Part shown: positions 44,441-46,415 of the stretch, one piece after another
Position numbering within the stretch: position 1 is the stretch's first letter
Layout of the letters: each line of letters begins with the position of its first letter
NCBI GenBank assembly: GCA_964449775.1
Contig: CAYVBQ010000031.1
Span: 1 to 46,415, forward strand
Direction: 5' to 3'
Source of the DNA: Fen-1258 sp964449775
Lineage (GTDB): Bacteria > Bacteroidota > Ignavibacteria > Ignavibacteriales > Melioribacteraceae
Length of the DNA stretch: 46,415 bases
Translations under genes and position numbers: made by a program
The notes under the pieces: generated by a model
Database searches by the model: none
What the model saw: only the letters and a program-made list of their open reading frames with translations
Told to the model about the DNA's origin: nothing

Positions 44441-45284
44441 TTCCCATCATAGAAGTGCTTTCAATAATTATTTTAGGAAGCTGTTTAATTTTAAGATCTT
44501 TGTGAATGAAAACCTCAACAATAAAAGTATAAACAACCGCAATAGCGGCTGCTTCAGTCGGAGTAAAGAATCCGCTGTATATTCCCCCAAGAATAATCAC
44601 AGGTAAAATTATTGCTAAGATTCCATTCTTGAAAGAAATTCTAAATTGCTTAAAAGAAAAACTGCTTTTTGTTTTGGCAGTATGTTCTTTCTGAGTAATT
44701 ATAGAATAAATCAGTAACAATAACGCTATTAATAATCCCGGAATTATTCCTGCAATAAAGAGATCAGCAACAGAAATAACATATTTTGGTGTTGAAACGA
44801 CTATTGCGTAGATTATCATAGGTATGCTTGGTGGAATGATAATTCCCAGAGATCCTGCTGAAGTAAGCAAACCTAACGAAAAATTTTCTTTGTAATTTTC
44901 TTTAATTAATGCAGGGTACAATATTGTACCGATAGCAATTACTGTTACAGGAGAAGACCCGGAAATTGCGGCAAAGACAACAGTTGCGAATATGGCTGTT
45001 GCTGCAAGTCCGCCTGGCATCCATCCCACTATTGATTTAGCAAAATCGATCAACCTTTTAGCAATACTTCCGTGTGTCATCATCTGTCCGGCGATCAAGA
45101 AAAACGGTATTGCTAATAGAACGTCCTTATTAACAGCGTTAAACATATCGGCAATCATTTCGGTGAGCATTCCATCGCCAAGAAATTGTAGCGAGCAAAG
45201 TGTAACAATTGCGAGAATTATAAATAACGGGGTTCCAATAACCATACAGAGTAGAGCGACAAAAATTATTAAATATTCAATCAT
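43992..45284 (-). CDS. dctM: TRAP transporter large permease DctM
   Basis: ATG 45284 overlaps the dctQ stop by 4 bp (ATGA) and gives 430 residues, the usual DctM length. The frame runs 48 codons further upstream only as an overlap with dctQ. The protein is highly hydrophobic with DctM hallmarks: MLTEMIADMFNAVNKDVLLA, IPFFLIAGQMMTHGSIAKRL, FATVVFAAISGSSPVTVIAI, GSLGIIIPPSIPMIIYAIVV, PTEAAAIAVVY and VNMEIGYLTPPMGINLF. It is the main channel of a sodium-driven importer, usually for C4-dicarboxylates or sugar acids. Its 3' third is duplicated at 45888-46368. Confidence 0.95.
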   Translation of the reverse strand: MIEYLIIFVALLCMVIGTPLFIILAIVTLCSLQFLGDGMLTEMIADMFNAVNKDVLLAIPFFLIAGQMMTHGSIAKRLIDFAKSIVGWMPGGLAATAIFATVVFAAISGSSPVTVIAIGTILYPALIKENYKENFSLGLLTSAGSLGIIIPPSIPMIIYAIVVSTPKYVISVADLFIAGIIPGLLIALLLLIYSIITQKEHTAKTKSSFSFKQFRISFKNGILAIILPVIILGGIYSGFFTPTEAAAIAVVYTFIVEVFIHKDLKIKQLPKIIIESTSMMGTLFLIIVIAISFNQFLALERIPYHAAIWMKSIVSSPLMFLIIVNIFLLILGCFMDIMSAILIVAPLLSPMAVEFGIDPIHFAIIFIVNMEIGYLTPPMGINLFVASSVFQKKIGFVIKSTLPFTLILLIALILISYIPGISLFLVEMFR

Positions 45285-45820
45285 TTTTTTGCCTCTACCT
45301 GTGTAAGTTCTTCTTTTCTTCCAGAACCAATAGACGAGATTTTCCCGTTGAAAATTTGAATACCTATTCCAATAAATCGAAATGCGATAATCACCAGCGA
45401 AGCGGGAATAACTATTTGAACAATCCAAAGAGGAATCTTAAGAACGAGAGATGTTTCTCCGAATTCCCTCGTTTCTGATACATAGTTAAAGCCTAGATAG
45501 GCAATTAAAATTGTTACTGTAAAGATAATAACACTTGCAAATAGAGATACATATGGAAGGACTTTTTTAGGAAACAATTTCTCGGGGATGCCAACAACTA
45601 AATGTTTATTCTCTTTTGCAGCAAGAGAGGCTCCTACGAAACCGACCCAGATCATTAAAAATGCAGCAAGCTCTTTCGCCCAAATAAATCCGCCATCGAA
45701 AAGCTCTCTTAATATTATATCAAAAAAGACTACGAGAACCATAACGCTAACGCCAATAACAAGAAAAATCTTTTCGATCTTGGCAAAAAAGTTATTTATA
45801 GACTCGAAAAATTGATTCAT
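45281..45820 (-). CDS. dctQ: TRAP transporter small permease DctQ
   Basis: The 179-residue protein has four membrane segments and the DctQ consensus: FLVIGVSVMVLVVFFDIILR, IWAKELAAFLMIWVGFVGAS, LAAKENKHLVVGIPEKLFPK, and IPLWIVQIVIPASLVIIAFRF at the end. It pairs with DctM, overlapping it by 4 bp. Its start overlaps the stop of an upstream gene, also as ATGA. Together they are two of the three usual TRAP parts; the substrate-binding protein is not complete in this window. Confidence 0.93.
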   Translation of the reverse strand: MNQFFESINNFFAKIEKIFLVIGVSVMVLVVFFDIILRELFDGGFIWAKELAAFLMIWVGFVGASLAAKENKHLVVGIPEKLFPKKVLPYVSLFASVIIFTVTILIAYLGFNYVSETREFGETSLVLKIPLWIVQIVIPASLVIIAFRFIGIGIQIFNGKISSIGSGRKEELTQVEAKK

Positions 45821-45906
45821 TTACCACCCGGTTTATTTCTGAAATTACGGAGTGCATTCTGAACTTCATCGTACAATCCAGCGCCGACGATATATTTTAA
45901 GAGCGA
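45817..45906 (-). pseudogene. C-terminal remnant of the gene upstream of dctQ (possibly dctP)
   Basis: The frame ending at TGA 45819-45817 reads SLLKYIVGAGLYDEVQNALR then NFRNKPGGK, with a stop just upstream at about 45907-45909. The stop overlaps the dctQ start as ATGA, the coupling seen throughout this operon, so this is the tail of a real gene cut off at the dctM duplication. The Y-DEV---L--FR pattern fits the end of many DctP proteins, but this is too short to be sure. Confidence 0.6.
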
Positions 45907-46368
45907 TCAGTTGATTTGACTATCTAAACATTTCAACCAAGAATAAACTAATACCAGGTATGTAAGAGATCAAGATCAAAGCAATGATAAGTATCAAAGT
46001 AAATGGAAGCGTGGATTTGATAACAAATCCAATCTTCTTTTGAAAAATGCTTGAAGCTACAAAAAGGTTTATACCCATTGGCGGCGTGAGATAGCCGATC
46101 TCCATATTGACAATAAAAATTATTGCAAAATGAATTGGATCAATGCCAAATTCAACAGCCATCGGGCTTAAAAGAGGAGCAACAATAAGGATTGCTGACA
46201 TAATATCCATAAAACATCCGAGAATTAAGAGAAAAATGTTTACGATTATAAGAAACATTAATGGAGAACTTACAATACTTTTCATCCATATAGCTGCATG
46301 GTATGGAATTCTTTCTAAAGCCAGGAATTGATTAAAACTTATTGCAATAACTATGATTAAAAATAATG
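45888..46368. repeat. Long direct repeat, copy B
   Basis: This is the second copy of the 43961-44440 segment, same orientation, offset by about 1927-1928 bp. The translated parts differ by two conservative changes seen (V to I, L to I). The left edge contains TTAAAATATATCG (reverse strand), shared by both copies and by the cut gene upstream of dctQ. Confidence 0.9.
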
Positions 46369-46381
46369 GGTCTTCTCCCAA
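45920..46381 (-). pseudogene. dctM: Duplicated 3' fragment of dctM
   Basis: The frame encodes about 149 residues identical to the DctM C-terminus except for two changes, ending SLFLVEMFR. The match stops at LFLIIVIAI; the preceding MGEDP comes from unrelated sequence with a TTG and no ribosome site. It lacks the N-terminal two thirds, so it cannot form a transporter by itself. It may be a true duplication remnant, the end of a second TRAP operon misjoined at the sequence edge, or an assembly error. Confidence 0.75.
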
Positions 46382-46415
46382 CTGAGTGGGTGAATTATAG
46401 CATAAAAGTGAATAG

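Noticed and set aside
45285..45428. 48-residue N-terminal extension of DctM
   Set aside because: It lies wholly inside dctQ in another frame; ATG 45284 with an ATGA overlap gives the normal length.

Overview
The window looks like a piece of an AT-rich genome from the Bacteroidota/Chlorobiota side of the tree, most likely an Ignavibacteria-type organism. The grounds are several C-terminal type IX secretion (T9SS) sorting domains with the NFPNPFNPST-type motif, a PorV-family outer-membrane protein, a TonB-dependent receptor tail, many secreted glycosidases and dispersed hairpin repeats. This placement is inference from protein style; no database search was possible.

The left part (1-4942) is the end of a TonB-dependent receptor, a large secreted Fn3/acidic-repeat protein and a PorV/PorQ-like protein. 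A beta-glucan utilisation region follows (5192-35391). It holds a circularly permuted GH16 lichenase-like enzyme, an FHS-type sugar permease, a ROK sugar kinase, three forward GH3 enzymes with a GH5 between them, and a reverse-strand GH3-CARDB-F5/8C-T9SS enzyme. Next come a LacI regulator with a perfect 16-bp operator, a GH94 phosphorylase, two glucoamylase-domain (GH144-like) proteins, a GH2 enzyme and a complete sugar ABC importer (lipoprotein, two permeases, ATPase). The inferred flow is: T9SS-exported and lipid-anchored enzymes cut beta-glucans outside, the MFS permease and ABC importer bring in glucose and oligosaccharides, and GH94/GH3 with the ROK kinase yield glucose phosphates. Glucose-6-phosphate dehydrogenase and 6-phosphogluconolactonase (37743-40012) are encoded a little downstream.

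Between the importer and zwf lies a three-gene HipBST-type toxin-antitoxin module (35751-37244) with three operator-like inverted repeats about 40 bp apart. The right part (40527-46415) carries a small unknown protein, a sirtuin, a TPR protein with a YhaM-like HD/OB nuclease (reverse strand), and a DctQM TRAP transporter. The last 0.5 kb repeats the 3' end of dctM almost exactly and ends in an abrupt junction.

Several families of short hairpin repeats are scattered between genes, and some sit in frame inside coding sequences, notably in the linkers of two T9SS sorting domains. No tRNA, rRNA, CRISPR array, transposase or phage gene was recognised.
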